Positions 52,719-61,545 of a DNA stretch of 64,000 nucleotides are shown one piece after another; positions within the stretch are counted from its first letter, which is position 1, and the number at the start of each line of letters is the position of its first letter. The notes under the pieces are model-generated. The model did no database searches, was not told the DNA's origin, and saw only the letters and a list, made by a program, of their open reading frames with translations. Both the position numbers and the translations under genes were made by a program. Source of the stretch: Acutalibacter sp. 1XD8-36 (GTDB taxonomy: Bacteria > Bacillota > Clostridia > Oscillospirales > Acutalibacteraceae); contig NZ_QZDU01000005.1 in the NCBI RefSeq assembly GCF_009917525.1, positions 1-64,000 of the forward strand. Direction: 5' to 3'.

Positions 52719-54416
52719 ATGCAGCGGTCTTTTTCTGTAAGAAAATATACCAGCCGGGTTTTCCTAGTTACTATCCTAGTATTCGGTATCGCTTCTCTGA
52801 TTTATTCCGGCCTTATGTCCTATTATTCTGTCAGGTCAATCCTGTCCGACTTCTCCGTCTCCATACAGAGCTATATGGCTAATCTGTCGTCTAACCTGCG
52901 GGCTGAAAGTGATTTCAACCATACTATAGTGGCCTCCGACCCCAATTTTGCCCTGCTCTCCACCAACGGCACTTCGGAAGCAAAGCGGCTTCCTCCTCTC
53001 TATAACCTTAGGCAGATTATCTACTATCACGACAGCACCTATTGCGTGAATATGTTTTCCGACTCTAAAAAGGATGAAGTCTACTATTTCCCCACTCTCT
53101 TCCCAACGGAAGATTTACAGTCCTATCAGGCCGCATACCACCGGATTGGAGAGAGGGCCTGTGAGGATTACGCCATCTTTGGCCGGTGGTTTCACGAAAA
53201 AGTGGTGAATGACGATTATTTGATTTTACAGAACAAAAAAGGCAGGCTGAACTTGTGTACCTTGTTCAGCCTGCAGAAATATACCAGCCAATACCCTATC
53301 CCCTCCCCTACCGACGGCTCCATTGTAAGCGTCTACTCCTCGGATAAGATTATCACCTCTCAGGAAGCTCTCGAGTCCTGCAATATCAGTCTAGCCGATT
53401 TGCAGAATAGCGACAGCAATTCACACCTGTCACTGCGCGGCGGCAATCTGGTGATTTCCTATTATATTGAGGAATATCAGACAGGTATCGGGGTAGTTAC
53501 CCCTCTCTCAGAGTTTGTGCCCCTGGTGTCCGAACGCTTCCTGATGTCTGCGGTATTCCTCATCATGACGGTGTTTATGTTTGTGGCATTTTACAAAATC
53601 TCCAACCGGATGCTATTGATGCCTATTGTGGAGATTTCGGATTTTTCAAAAGAGATTGAGAAGACCCATGACTATTCCATCTCCAGGCCCAGCAGAATCA
53701 AGGAAGTGCAGAAAACTCAGGAAGCCCTGGTGTCACTGGCAAAAACCGTTTCCGAGCTTGAAGCCGTGCGGCGTGCTGAGAAAGAGGAAAAATCCCACGT
53801 CCTTTTGCAGTATTATCAGCTGCAGACAAAGTCCCACTTTTTTATCAACTGCCTGAAAAGCCTTTACGGTATGCTGGAAAACCGGCAAATCGACAAGATG
53901 AAGTTGATGATTATCGCCTTTTCCAACCACCTGCGGTATTTATTCCGCGACAATATCTCCACGGTGCCCCTGTCTTTGGAGCTGCGTGAGATTGAGGATT
54001 ATTACCAGATTCTGTCTCTGGATTCGGGGAAGATTTTCCTTTTGGACGTGGACGTTGAGGATGGGCTCCAGGAATATCCCGTACCGCCGCTAATCATCCA
54101 GAGCTTTCTGGAAAACTCTTTTAAATATAACGGCGGTAAAAATGATATGGTGATTTTCAGTGTAAAGGTGAGTACCATTGTAGAGGACGGAGCCAATTAT
54201 ATGTGCATACGTATGCAGGATAACGGCCAGGGCTATCCACAGGATGTGCTGGACGCCATTAACCAGAGGGTAAAGTATTCTTTTGAAGAAAACCATGTGG
54301 GTATCAACAATTTAAAGTACCGCCTCAGTATCCTGTATGGGGATAATTATACATTCGCGTTTTATAATCATCCGTCCGGCGGGGCCTGTTCCGTTATCTC
54401 CATCCCGCTGCCATAA
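52719..54416 (+). CDS. YesM-type sensor histidine kinase with altered His box
   Basis: 565 residues: an N-terminal helix, an outside sensor region of about 230 residues, a second helix (about 277-293), HAMP, His-kinase box and ATPase domain. The phosphorylated His (373) stands in QTKSHFFINCLKS where YesM proteins usually read Q-x-N-P-H-F-L-(F/Y)-N-x-L; Asn-Pro is replaced by Lys-Ser. The ATPase keeps DNGQGYP and NHVGINNLKYRL in place of GxGxG-type GHKL glycines. The ATG at 52719 has GAGGAAGG upstream. Confidence 0.9.
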   Translation: MQRSFSVRKYTSRVFLVTILVFGIASLIYSGLMSYYSVRSILSDFSVSIQSYMANLSSNLRAESDFNHTIVASDPNFALLSTNGTSEAKRLPPLYNLRQIIYYHDSTYCVNMFSDSKKDEVYYFPTLFPTEDLQSYQAAYHRIGERACEDYAIFGRWFHEKVVNDDYLILQNKKGRLNLCTLFSLQKYTSQYPIPSPTDGSIVSVYSSDKIITSQEALESCNISLADLQNSDSNSHLSLRGGNLVISYYIEEYQTGIGVVTPLSEFVPLVSERFLMSAVFLIMTVFMFVAFYKISNRMLLMPIVEISDFSKEIEKTHDYSISRPSRIKEVQKTQEALVSLAKTVSELEAVRRAEKEEKSHVLLQYYQLQTKSHFFINCLKSLYGMLENRQIDKMKLMIIAFSNHLRYLFRDNISTVPLSLELREIEDYYQILSLDSGKIFLLDVDVEDGLQEYPVPPLIIQSFLENSFKYNGGKNDMVIFSVKVSTIVEDGANYMCIRMQDNGQGYPQDVLDAINQRVKYSFEENHVGINNLKYRLSILYGDNYTFAFYNHPSGGACSVISIPLP

Positions 54417-54480
54417 CGCGCCTATATCCTCATGTTCTTAATATTAGCAAGGCGTAGTAATATCGAAAGGAAGGGAACGC

Positions 54481-56097
54481 ATGATGAATCTGCTGCTGGT
54501 GGACGACCAGAAAAGCGTGCTGCAGGGCCTGCTCCATGGAATTGACTTTGAAGCGCTCGGCTATTCCATGGTTTTTACGGCGCTAAATGCCGCAGACGCC
54601 ATAAAAGTCTGTGAAGACAACGCCATCAATGTACTGGTCACAGATATTGAAATGCCAGGGCTCTCGGGTATCGAGCTAATCGAATACCTGCAGCAGCATT
54701 TTCCGAATGTCATTCGTATTGTGATGACCTCTCATGCAAAATTTTTCTATGCCCAGAGCAGTTTACGGCTGGGCTGCTTTGATTATATCGTGCAGCCCGC
54801 ACCCTATGAGGCAATCGCCCAGACCTTGAAAAGAGCCGTGGAAGCGTGGAATTTGAATTTCAATAACAGAAGAATGATGGAATATGGCACTTTGTTTAAA
54901 TGCAACCCAAACGAGTTTTTGGCAAAGGCTATAAATAACCTCTATGTAGGCACCGCCGACGAGATTGAAGAGAGCATGGAGCTCCTGAACAAAGCCGGAT
55001 ATTCTTTTACCATGGACAGCCTGGTACATTTATTCTGGGTAGACATCCATGCTTACACCAATAAAGAGCCGGGGTACCCCTCCCAGCGCTATCTGATGAA
55101 GACCATAAACGACTCTATTCCTGTTCTTTTCAACACTGATTCACTGAGCCATTTTATTGTTATGACCCCATTCCGGATGTTCTCCATATTTATCATCGAC
55201 AATAACAGCGAGACCCAACCCTTGAACGAAGAACGCATAGACGAGTTTTTCCATACTCTGCAAAAAAAGCTGGAAACCGAAAGCATAACCCTTTATTTTT
55301 CAGACCCGGTAGAGTACAAGAATGTCCTCCAGGAGATTCACTATGCAAACACATGTATCGGCAACAATGTTTCAAGCAGGTCCGGTATTTTTAACACCTC
55401 CACTGCAAATGCCTCGGACCCGCCAGCCAATGCCGATACTTCCGCCAACCAGAAATACTGGGATTCCCTGCTGCGCACAGGGTCATTCCCTATGCTGAAA
55501 AAAGAAATCCAGCTCTATCTAAATAGAAACATTTTGGATAAGCCCAACAGCCTGCAGCTTTTAAAGAAAACCCATCAGCAGATTATCAACCTTTTCCTGA
55601 TTTACTTTTATAAAAACAATGTGGAGGTCAGCTCAATTTTTTCAAAGGACTTCACCTTTCAGGACTGTATGGACAGTTTCTCAACCATTGACGCAGTGAT
55701 GAAAACTGTTGATTTTCTTACAAACGCCATGAAGGAGAGCCAGAAAACAGAGGATACTGAAAAGGATTACGTCAGCCGCGCAAAAAGCTATGTCATAGAC
55801 CATTATAATTCCGAACTGTCTATAAAAGAGATTGCCGACTTCGTCCATTTAAATCCGGAATATCTTACCAGGCTTTTCAAAAAGGAAATCGGTACGACCC
55901 TGAAGGATTATATCATCGAGTGCCGCATTTCCAAAGCAAAGGACCTGCTGGCAAATTCCTCCCTGTCCATCAGCATGATTGCCTCAGATGTGGGCTATCA
56001 CAATTTTTCCTATTTTGCTTATCTTTTCAAAAAGCTGGAGCAGGTTACGCCCCGGGAATACAGAAATAAATTTGCGGGGCGGGCTCTCCGTGATTGA
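54481..56097 (+). CDS. YesN-type response regulator (REC + long linker + AraC)
   Basis: 538 residues: a receiver domain (1-120) with D55 in INVLVTDIEMP, an unusually long linker region of about 300 residues and a C-terminal AraC-type domain (about 435-535, ending KLEQVTPREYRN). It is the partner of the kinase encoded 64 bases upstream. Because it is transcribed away from the MFS gene and the long operon, the pair probably controls both. Confidence 0.92.
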   Translation: MMNLLLVDDQKSVLQGLLHGIDFEALGYSMVFTALNAADAIKVCEDNAINVLVTDIEMPGLSGIELIEYLQQHFPNVIRIVMTSHAKFFYAQSSLRLGCFDYIVQPAPYEAIAQTLKRAVEAWNLNFNNRRMMEYGTLFKCNPNEFLAKAINNLYVGTADEIEESMELLNKAGYSFTMDSLVHLFWVDIHAYTNKEPGYPSQRYLMKTINDSIPVLFNTDSLSHFIVMTPFRMFSIFIIDNNSETQPLNEERIDEFFHTLQKKLETESITLYFSDPVEYKNVLQEIHYANTCIGNNVSSRSGIFNTSTANASDPPANADTSANQKYWDSLLRTGSFPMLKKEIQLYLNRNILDKPNSLQLLKKTHQQIINLFLIYFYKNNVEVSSIFSKDFTFQDCMDSFSTIDAVMKTVDFLTNAMKESQKTEDTEKDYVSRAKSYVIDHYNSELSIKEIADFVHLNPEYLTRLFKKEIGTTLKDYIIECRISKAKDLLANSSLSISMIASDVGYHNFSYFAYLFKKLEQVTPREYRNKFAGRALRD

Positions 56098-56191
56098 CTG
56101 TGGGGATGTTTTTCTTATGTTTTAAGTTGGCGGTGCAGAAATTATACTGCACAACTATAACCGCATGTCAAACGGTTGCATATGGCTAGAC

Positions 56192-56225
56192 AAAAACGCC
56201 CTCAAATTCGCTGAGGGCGCTTTTT
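56192..56225. terminator. Rho-independent terminator
   Basis: Stem of about 8 bp (C+GCCCTCA with TGAGGGC+G) flanked by an A-run and T-run, between the response-regulator gene (plus) and the DHHW gene (minus). It ends 10 bases before the DHHW stop. Confidence 0.85.
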
Positions 56226-56235
56226 CTAACTTTTT

Positions 56236-57639
56236 TCAATTTTTACCTGCCCATTTCCACCGTCCGTCCTCGTGGAACACCATGTATATGGCACTCCCTT
56301 CCTCAACGTCATCCGGCAGATATCCAGTGCAGGCCGTTCCCTCTCCAGTGTAGACCGGGAAAGCCTCCCAGACCCTGGTACTGCCGTCCTCCGCCATTCG
56401 CGCCAGGTACACCGGTGAATCCTCGTCACACTCTGCCTCTAAGTCCGAAGTTACCTTCTGGTACATCCCTGCTTGCTCCACGCTAAAGTTGGTGGCCTCC
56501 TGACAGCGATTATCTTCCGTGAAAAAGTCTTCGCCCCAAAACGCCTGCCAGTCTTCCAGTTGAGGCGACGGCATTAAAAATGGGGCTTCGGCCAGGCGCG
56601 GCAGGTTGCGTTCCACAAGCTCAATTATAACATATTTTGCCCCGCTCTGCCCTGTCAGCTCCATATTGTATGGCATGGCCCGGGAGAAGACCGCAGATGA
56701 AAAGCTTTCTGCCATTAGGCTGTGCAGGGCGTTGCCGAAGGAGTCCCGGAACATCAGCAGGGGGCCGTTGTTTGAGGCGCTGTACGTCTCAATGCGCAGG
56801 TCGTCTACATTCCGGATGGGCCGGGCATAGGAAAACTCCAGCGGCCGGGCGAAGCTGTACTCTAAGTCCAGATGAGACGAGGCGGGATAGAGCATATCAT
56901 ATAGGTCCCCGCGATGGGTAGGCCGGTAGTCTCCGGGCTTTGAGAATGCTGACTCCTCCGGCAGACCAAGGGCGTCCAGCAGCACATCGCGGGCCAGCGC
57001 AGCGCCCCTATTGGTCCAGTGTGAGTCTGTGGCGAAGTACAATACCTCCTCCTGATTTTTCAGCGGGCCAAACAGGTCTGCGTAGTTCACCCCCTGCTGT
57101 TCCATTGCCGCTATTACCGGGGCTGAATACTCCTTTGGCGCGATGGATTTTTGCAGGTTCTTCGGCAAATGCTGTGGATAAATGCTGGCCTTATTTGGCG
57201 CGATGGTAAACAGGAAATCCGCGCCCTGGCTCTCAGTATAATCCTGGGCTATGCTCAGGGAGCGGGCGATACAATAGGCCTCTCTGGGAGTTATAGTGTC
57301 CGCTCCGGTGAAATCGTCCAGGGTCTCGGCGTAATAAAGCCAGTCGTCCCTGCCCAGGGTCACCAGGGACTGGCTGGAGGTGCCCAGGAGCCTGGCCTTT
57401 AGGCACGAGTCTGCTGTAATGAGCTCCCGCCTGAAGCCAAAGCTTTGGGAAAACCAAGCGGCGGCGTCTGAGAGCAGTTCTACATTTAGTGAGCCGTCCG
57501 CCTCTGTCAGTCTTGGGAGCGCCTTGACAGTTTCATTTCCGGCGGCAGGGCTTGGGCCGAAGGCCAGCATACCCACCCCCGGCAGCAGGCAGGCCGCGAT
57601 AAACAGTGTTGTAAAAAATAAATACAAAAATTTCCTCAT
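56236..57639 (-). CDS. DHHW / AlgX-like protein (SGNH-type)
   Basis: 467 residues with a single N-terminal membrane helix (FLYLFFTTLFIAACLLPGVG) and an outside SGNH-like domain carrying the family motif YFATDSHWTNRGAAL and the FRDSFGNAL segment. In alginate-type systems such proteins transfer acetyl groups to exopolysaccharide, taking the acyl group from the partner MBOAT. It is 19 bases downstream of the MBOAT gene. The exact acceptor polymer is unknown. Confidence 0.88.
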   Translation of the reverse strand: MRKFLYLFFTTLFIAACLLPGVGMLAFGPSPAAGNETVKALPRLTEADGSLNVELLSDAAAWFSQSFGFRRELITADSCLKARLLGTSSQSLVTLGRDDWLYYAETLDDFTGADTITPREAYCIARSLSIAQDYTESQGADFLFTIAPNKASIYPQHLPKNLQKSIAPKEYSAPVIAAMEQQGVNYADLFGPLKNQEEVLYFATDSHWTNRGAALARDVLLDALGLPEESAFSKPGDYRPTHRGDLYDMLYPASSHLDLEYSFARPLEFSYARPIRNVDDLRIETYSASNNGPLLMFRDSFGNALHSLMAESFSSAVFSRAMPYNMELTGQSGAKYVIIELVERNLPRLAEAPFLMPSPQLEDWQAFWGEDFFTEDNRCQEATNFSVEQAGMYQKVTSDLEAECDEDSPVYLARMAEDGSTRVWEAFPVYTGEGTACTGYLPDDVEEGSAIYMVFHEDGRWKWAGKN

Positions 57640-57658
57640 AACTTCCTCGTGTATTCCG

Positions 57659-59077
57659 CTAGAAGCGGAAATAGATAAATGGGTCGAACTCCGCCCCGGA
57701 GAGGTGCATCACACACAGTATAAACAGCACCACCGCACACACATACGACCCGACGTGCAGTACCGCAGCCCCGGTGTTTTCGTCCTCTGCCAGCGCTTTT
57801 ATCCTGGGCAGCAGCGGCAGCGAAAAGACGCATCCAGCGGTCACAGCCAGCAGGTTCATCGGGGTGAGCATGGCCCGCAGAAGGCTTGCGCCCTCTAGGG
57901 TAAAGTGAAATCCTGCCGCCATATTTATGAAAATATCCCCCGCCTGGGCAAGGGTTTCCGCCCGGAAAAGCACAAATCCCAGCAGTACCACCAGCAAGGT
58001 CAGCGGCCTCCAGAGGGTCCGACGAAGCTTTCCGGGAGGCGGCAGCAGACCCTCCAGGATGATAAACGCCCCATGCCAGAGGCCCCAGAGCACGAAGTTC
58101 CAGCTTGCCCCGTGCCATAGGCCAGTGCAGAAAAATACCAGGCACTTGTTTAGCTGTGTGCGCGCCTTCCCTTTACGGTTGCCGCCAAGAGGGATATAGA
58201 GATAGTCCCGAAACCAGGTGGACAGTGAGATATGCCACCGCCGCCAGAACTCCTGGATGGAGCCGCTGGCGAATGGGTAATTGAAATTCTCCTGAAAGCT
58301 GAAGCCGAACATCTTCCCCAGGCCGATAGCCATGTCACTATAGCCGGAGAAATCAAAATAGATTTGTAGGCAGTAGCAGAGAGCGCCAAGCCATGCGGAG
58401 CGGATGTCAAGGGCGCTGCCCGCCCCGAAAGCCAAGTCAGCCATGCGTCCCACAGTGTTGGCAATGAGCAGCTTTTTCGAGAGGCCCACAATAAACCGCC
58501 GTATGCCCTGAGCCGTAAGAGTTAGATTTGTCTCGCGGCTGTCAATTTGCAGGCTAACGTCATGGTACTTCACAATGGGCCCGGCTATGAGCTGTGGAAA
58601 AAAAGATATGTACAGCGCCAGCTTTAGCAGGCTGCAGCTTATGAGCGTGCGGTCGCGGTAGCAGTCTATTACATATGAGAGCCCCTGGAAGGTAAAGAAC
58701 GAGATTCCCACAGGCAGCGCTATCTCCGGCACCGGAAGCGACATACCAAGGCCGTTTAGTGTTGTAACCGCGAAGCCAGCGTATTTGAACACGCATAAGA
58801 GACCCAAGTTTACCGCCACAGTCCCCGCTAGCACTGCCTTCTGCCAGGCCCTGCCTTCCCTTTGCAGCAGCAGTCCGCATAGGTAGTTCACCACCACAGA
58901 GGCCAAAAGCAGCAGTACATAGACCGGCTCGCCAAAGGCATAAAACACCAGGCTCAGTAGGGTCAGGAGTGCGTTTTTTGCCGTATTGGAGGCTTTCCCC
59001 CGGCCTGGAATAATGCGGTATATTAGAAATGTTACAGGCAAAAACGCAAAGAGAAACGCGGGAGAGCTGAATACCAT
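57659..59077 (-). CDS. MBOAT-family membrane O-acyltransferase (AlgI/DltB type)
   Basis: 472 residues with about ten membrane helices. The conserved active-site His lies in LWHGASWNFVLWGLWHGAFI. The PVGISFFTFQGLSYVIDCYR and YLYIPLGGNRKGKARTQLNK stretches are typical. It moves acyl groups across the membrane for delivery to a surface polymer by its DHHW partner. It starts four bases after the lipoprotein stop. Confidence 0.93.
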   Translation of the reverse strand: MVFSSPAFLFAFLPVTFLIYRIIPGRGKASNTAKNALLTLLSLVFYAFGEPVYVLLLLASVVVNYLCGLLLQREGRAWQKAVLAGTVAVNLGLLCVFKYAGFAVTTLNGLGMSLPVPEIALPVGISFFTFQGLSYVIDCYRDRTLISCSLLKLALYISFFPQLIAGPIVKYHDVSLQIDSRETNLTLTAQGIRRFIVGLSKKLLIANTVGRMADLAFGAGSALDIRSAWLGALCYCLQIYFDFSGYSDMAIGLGKMFGFSFQENFNYPFASGSIQEFWRRWHISLSTWFRDYLYIPLGGNRKGKARTQLNKCLVFFCTGLWHGASWNFVLWGLWHGAFIILEGLLPPPGKLRRTLWRPLTLLVVLLGFVLFRAETLAQAGDIFINMAAGFHFTLEGASLLRAMLTPMNLLAVTAGCVFSLPLLPRIKALAEDENTGAAVLHVGSYVCAVVLFILCVMHLSGAEFDPFIYFRF

Positions 59078-59080
59078 GGC

Positions 59081-59626
59081 TTAGCCCACGTCCTGAACAG
59101 TTTCCACGCCGTCTGCACGGTAGGTGTATACGGTGAAGCTGCCGTAGTATAGTATACCATCCTCACCGTCACCCAGGCAGCTGGAGCCGTATTCACTGCT
59201 GTTGGGGTAGCCGAAAACGGCATAGAAGGCGTTGATGTCCCTGCCGATATAGGCATAGGGGTCAGGGGCCGGCTCGGGGGTGGGCTCCGGAGTTGGTTCC
59301 GGGGTTGGAGCCTGGGTAGGCGCGGGAGGCTGTGTTGGGTCGGGAGCTTTGGTTGGGTCTGGAGCCTCCTCCTGAGTGGCCTGTGGCTCCGGCGTATCAG
59401 CAGGAGCTGCAGTCGGGGCCGTGGTAGGCGTTGGAGCCGCCGTCGCCTTAGGGCTGGGATTGGCCTTCTTAGGCGTGGGAGAGGCCTCTGGTGTGGCAGT
59501 TGGGGCCGCACTGGGCGATGGCGACGGAGACGGTCCGGCAGCCGAGCCCTCCCCGCCGCAGGCGGCAAGGCTCAGGGCCAGGGTAAGAGTAACGGCCCCC
59601 AAAACGATGGATCCAAGTTTATTCAT
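59081..59626 (-). CDS. Proline-rich lipoprotein of unknown function
   Basis: 181 residues: signal peptide with lipobox LAAC, a 100-residue Pro/Ser/Ala/Thr/Glu linker with PTPEPTPEP-type repeats, and a C-terminal domain of about 65 residues (YIGRDINAFYAVFGYPNSSE, then YYGSFTVYTYRADG). The C-terminal part is a compact aromatic domain I do not recognise. The linker would let it reach through the wall. It is in the MBOAT/DHHW operon, so it may hold the surface polymer or enzyme. Confidence 0.75.
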   Translation of the reverse strand: MNKLGSIVLGAVTLTLALSLAACGGEGSAAGPSPSPSPSAAPTATPEASPTPKKANPSPKATAAPTPTTAPTAAPADTPEPQATQEEAPDPTKAPDPTQPPAPTQAPTPEPTPEPTPEPAPDPYAYIGRDINAFYAVFGYPNSSEYGSSCLGDGEDGILYYGSFTVYTYRADGVETVQDVG

Positions 59627-59647
59627 TTGTCTATACCTCTTTCAAGA

Positions 59648-61264
59648 TTATTTCTTTATAATATTCTTCACCCGATAACGCCTTGCAGCTGTAAACTCGC
59701 TGTATTTTCTCATAAACAGGTTTTCCCTGGGCCAAACTTTCTGCTGCTGTGGGTCGCATATGTAAATTTGACCGTCCAGATTTATTTCCACCCAGCCATG
59801 GAGCACAAAGCCCCGGCCCTGGACATTCACCTGACCGGAGATACCTGTGGCCTGGAAGCCCATCTTCCTGGCAAGGTAGGTGCATAACCCTGCGTAGCGG
59901 TAGCAGTTGCCCTTGCGGTTCCTCAGCATTTCCAGAGCCATAGTGTCCTCCCAGCCGGTCTGACCGTCCTGGGCACCAACGCCAAGGTAGCTGCCCGCCC
60001 GGTAGGGCCATTTCGACAGCTCGTTATAGAGGCGCTTAAAGTTGTTGAGGTTGCTGTCGCCATCCTTGGTGTAGGTCTTCACCATAGCTGTGAGCTGTTT
60101 ATCTAAAGTGGCATTGCCGGTGGTGTAGCGTCCGTTATTGTCAAATTTTAACACGCCGTCTGTCTTATTGCGAACCCAGTGCCCGGAGCTGTCCACCTGA
60201 TAGAGCTCACCGCCGATAAGGTAATTGCCCGGCTTGTGCTCGGCTTTAGGAACAGTGTAGTCCATCCAGCCGCCGTCCTCATGGTGGATATGCTCCAAAG
60301 CGGCCTCCATTATCTGCCCGTAGGCCCAGTGGGAGTAGGACAGGTCCAGAAATACCAGGGCATAGCCGTCGGACTTTAGCTTTTCAATGTCCGGCTCACG
60401 GCCAAGAGCCTTGTTCACCACAGTGATGGCCTCTGCTCTGGTGATATAACTATTGGGACGGAAGGTACCGTCGGGGGAGCCGGATATCCAGCCCTTAGCG
60501 GCGGCATAGTTTATAGCGGGCGCGTCCCAGCCGTTTTGATTCACGTCCGGGAAGTTGGCGGCAGGTATCTCCTCCCCTTTCGTATCAAAGAACTGTGTAA
60601 GTATCTGCACAAACTCATTGCGCTTAATGGGCTTATCCGGGCGGAATGTGCCGTCCCCGGAGCCGTTTATTACGCCCATCTCCGCAAGGGCCAGCACCTG
60701 CTTACCGTACCAGGCGGTCTCCTTCACATCGGGGAAGGTCTTGGAGCCTGTGAGCTCCGGCTCGTATTCAAGAAGGCTGTACATTATCTGGGCAGCCTCG
60801 GCGCGGGTCAGCTGACCGCCCGGACGGACAAGGTCGCCCTTGCCTTTAATATAGACACGGTGCTCTGTCATCTCGAGGCCGGGGAATTCGGGTTTCTCCG
60901 GGTCATCGGGGTCTTCTGTATCATCAGGGGTCTCTGTGTCGTCCGGATTCTCTATATCATCAGGATTTTCCGTGTCATCTGGAGTCTCTGTGCCATCAGG
61001 ATTTTCTGTATCGTCAGGGATTTCCGTGTCGCCAGGGGTCTCTGTACCGTCTGGATTTTCTGTGTCATCAGGTGTATCCGCATCGTCCGGATTTTCCATA
61101 TTGTCAGAGTTTTCTGTGTCGTCAGGAACGTCTTGATTATCATTATTATCCTGTACCTGAGTGTAGTCTGTAGAAGGCGTACTGCTGTCAGCAGCCTGGG
61201 CCGCGACCGGGATTACTGTGGACAAAATACCGGCCGCAAGCAGAGCGGCAAGAAACTTTTTCAT
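59648..61264 (-). CDS. SLH-domain surface protein with transglutaminase-like domain
   Basis: 538 residues: signal peptide, a Thr/Pro/Asp/Glu repeat tract (about 35-125) of D-D-T-E-N-P-type units, three SLH motifs (about 145-300, TRAEAAQIMYSLLEYEPELT, VINGSGDGTFRPDKPIKRNE, GWISGSPDGTFRPNSYITRA) and a C-terminal transglutaminase-like domain. Its Cys/His/Asp triad is visible: GNCYRYAGL, LHGWVEI, ICDPQQQ. It should bind secondary wall polymers through SLH and could cut or cross-link peptides. It heads the operon with the lipoprotein, MBOAT and DHHW genes. Confidence 0.88.
   Translation of the reverse strand: MKKFLAALLAAGILSTVIPVAAQAADSSTPSTDYTQVQDNNDNQDVPDDTENSDNMENPDDADTPDDTENPDGTETPGDTEIPDDTENPDGTETPDDTENPDDIENPDDTETPDDTEDPDDPEKPEFPGLEMTEHRVYIKGKGDLVRPGGQLTRAEAAQIMYSLLEYEPELTGSKTFPDVKETAWYGKQVLALAEMGVINGSGDGTFRPDKPIKRNEFVQILTQFFDTKGEEIPAANFPDVNQNGWDAPAINYAAAKGWISGSPDGTFRPNSYITRAEAITVVNKALGREPDIEKLKSDGYALVFLDLSYSHWAYGQIMEAALEHIHHEDGGWMDYTVPKAEHKPGNYLIGGELYQVDSSGHWVRNKTDGVLKFDNNGRYTTGNATLDKQLTAMVKTYTKDGDSNLNNFKRLYNELSKWPYRAGSYLGVGAQDGQTGWEDTMALEMLRNRKGNCYRYAGLCTYLARKMGFQATGISGQVNVQGRGFVLHGWVEINLDGQIYICDPQQQKVWPRENLFMRKYSEFTAARRYRVKNIIKK
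60900..61140 (-). repeat. Coding tandem repeat of acidic Thr/Pro units
   Basis: Repeating units of about 15 and 30 bases encode D-D-T-E-N-P-D-G/D-T-E-T/I-P in the SLH protein. Such a low-complexity tract is a candidate for length variation between strains. Confidence 0.8.
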
Positions 61265-61329
61265 GTTTTCATCTTTCCTTCCTGGATAGTTTTGGGTGTT
61301 CTATCATAATACAAACATTTCATAAAGTG

Positions 61330-61475
61330 TACCTTTTGATAGGACTTATGGTTACAGGAAAAATATGGAAAAAATCTCGCAGAAATCTTTATGAAGTATT
61401 GAATTTCGAGCCGGTTTGTGCTAAAATAATTAAATATGTGGGGGCTATCAAAAGGTACAGTTTTTGATAGCCCCC
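61330..61475. repeat. Three-part inverted repeat with mutually exclusive hairpins
   Basis: CTATCAAAAGGTAC (61445-61458) is exactly complementary to GTACCTTTTGATAG (61330-61343), and the overlapping GGGGGCTATCAAAA (61440-61453) to TTTTGATAGCCCCC (61462-61475, 14 bp perfect). The middle arm can pair with either, so only one hairpin forms at a time. The stretch lies between a hypothetical gene and the SLH gene on the minus strand. Confidence 0.55.
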
Positions 61476-61500
61476 ACTTTGGCTTTAGTTTATATTTGTA

Positions 61501-61545
61501 GTAAAGAGAAGAGAGTGGGAATAATTCCCACTCTCTTCTCTTTAC
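61501..61545. terminator. Long perfect palindrome at the end of the 61542 gene
   Basis: A 22-bp arm (61501-61522) and its complement (61524-61545) form an almost loop-free stem that includes the stop codon of the hypothetical gene. It is likely a terminator or transcript-end stabiliser. Confidence 0.75.

Noticed and set aside
60900-61140. Short regular repeats as a CRISPR array
   Set aside because: Units are in frame, contiguous without spacers and code for a Pro/Thr/Asp linker.
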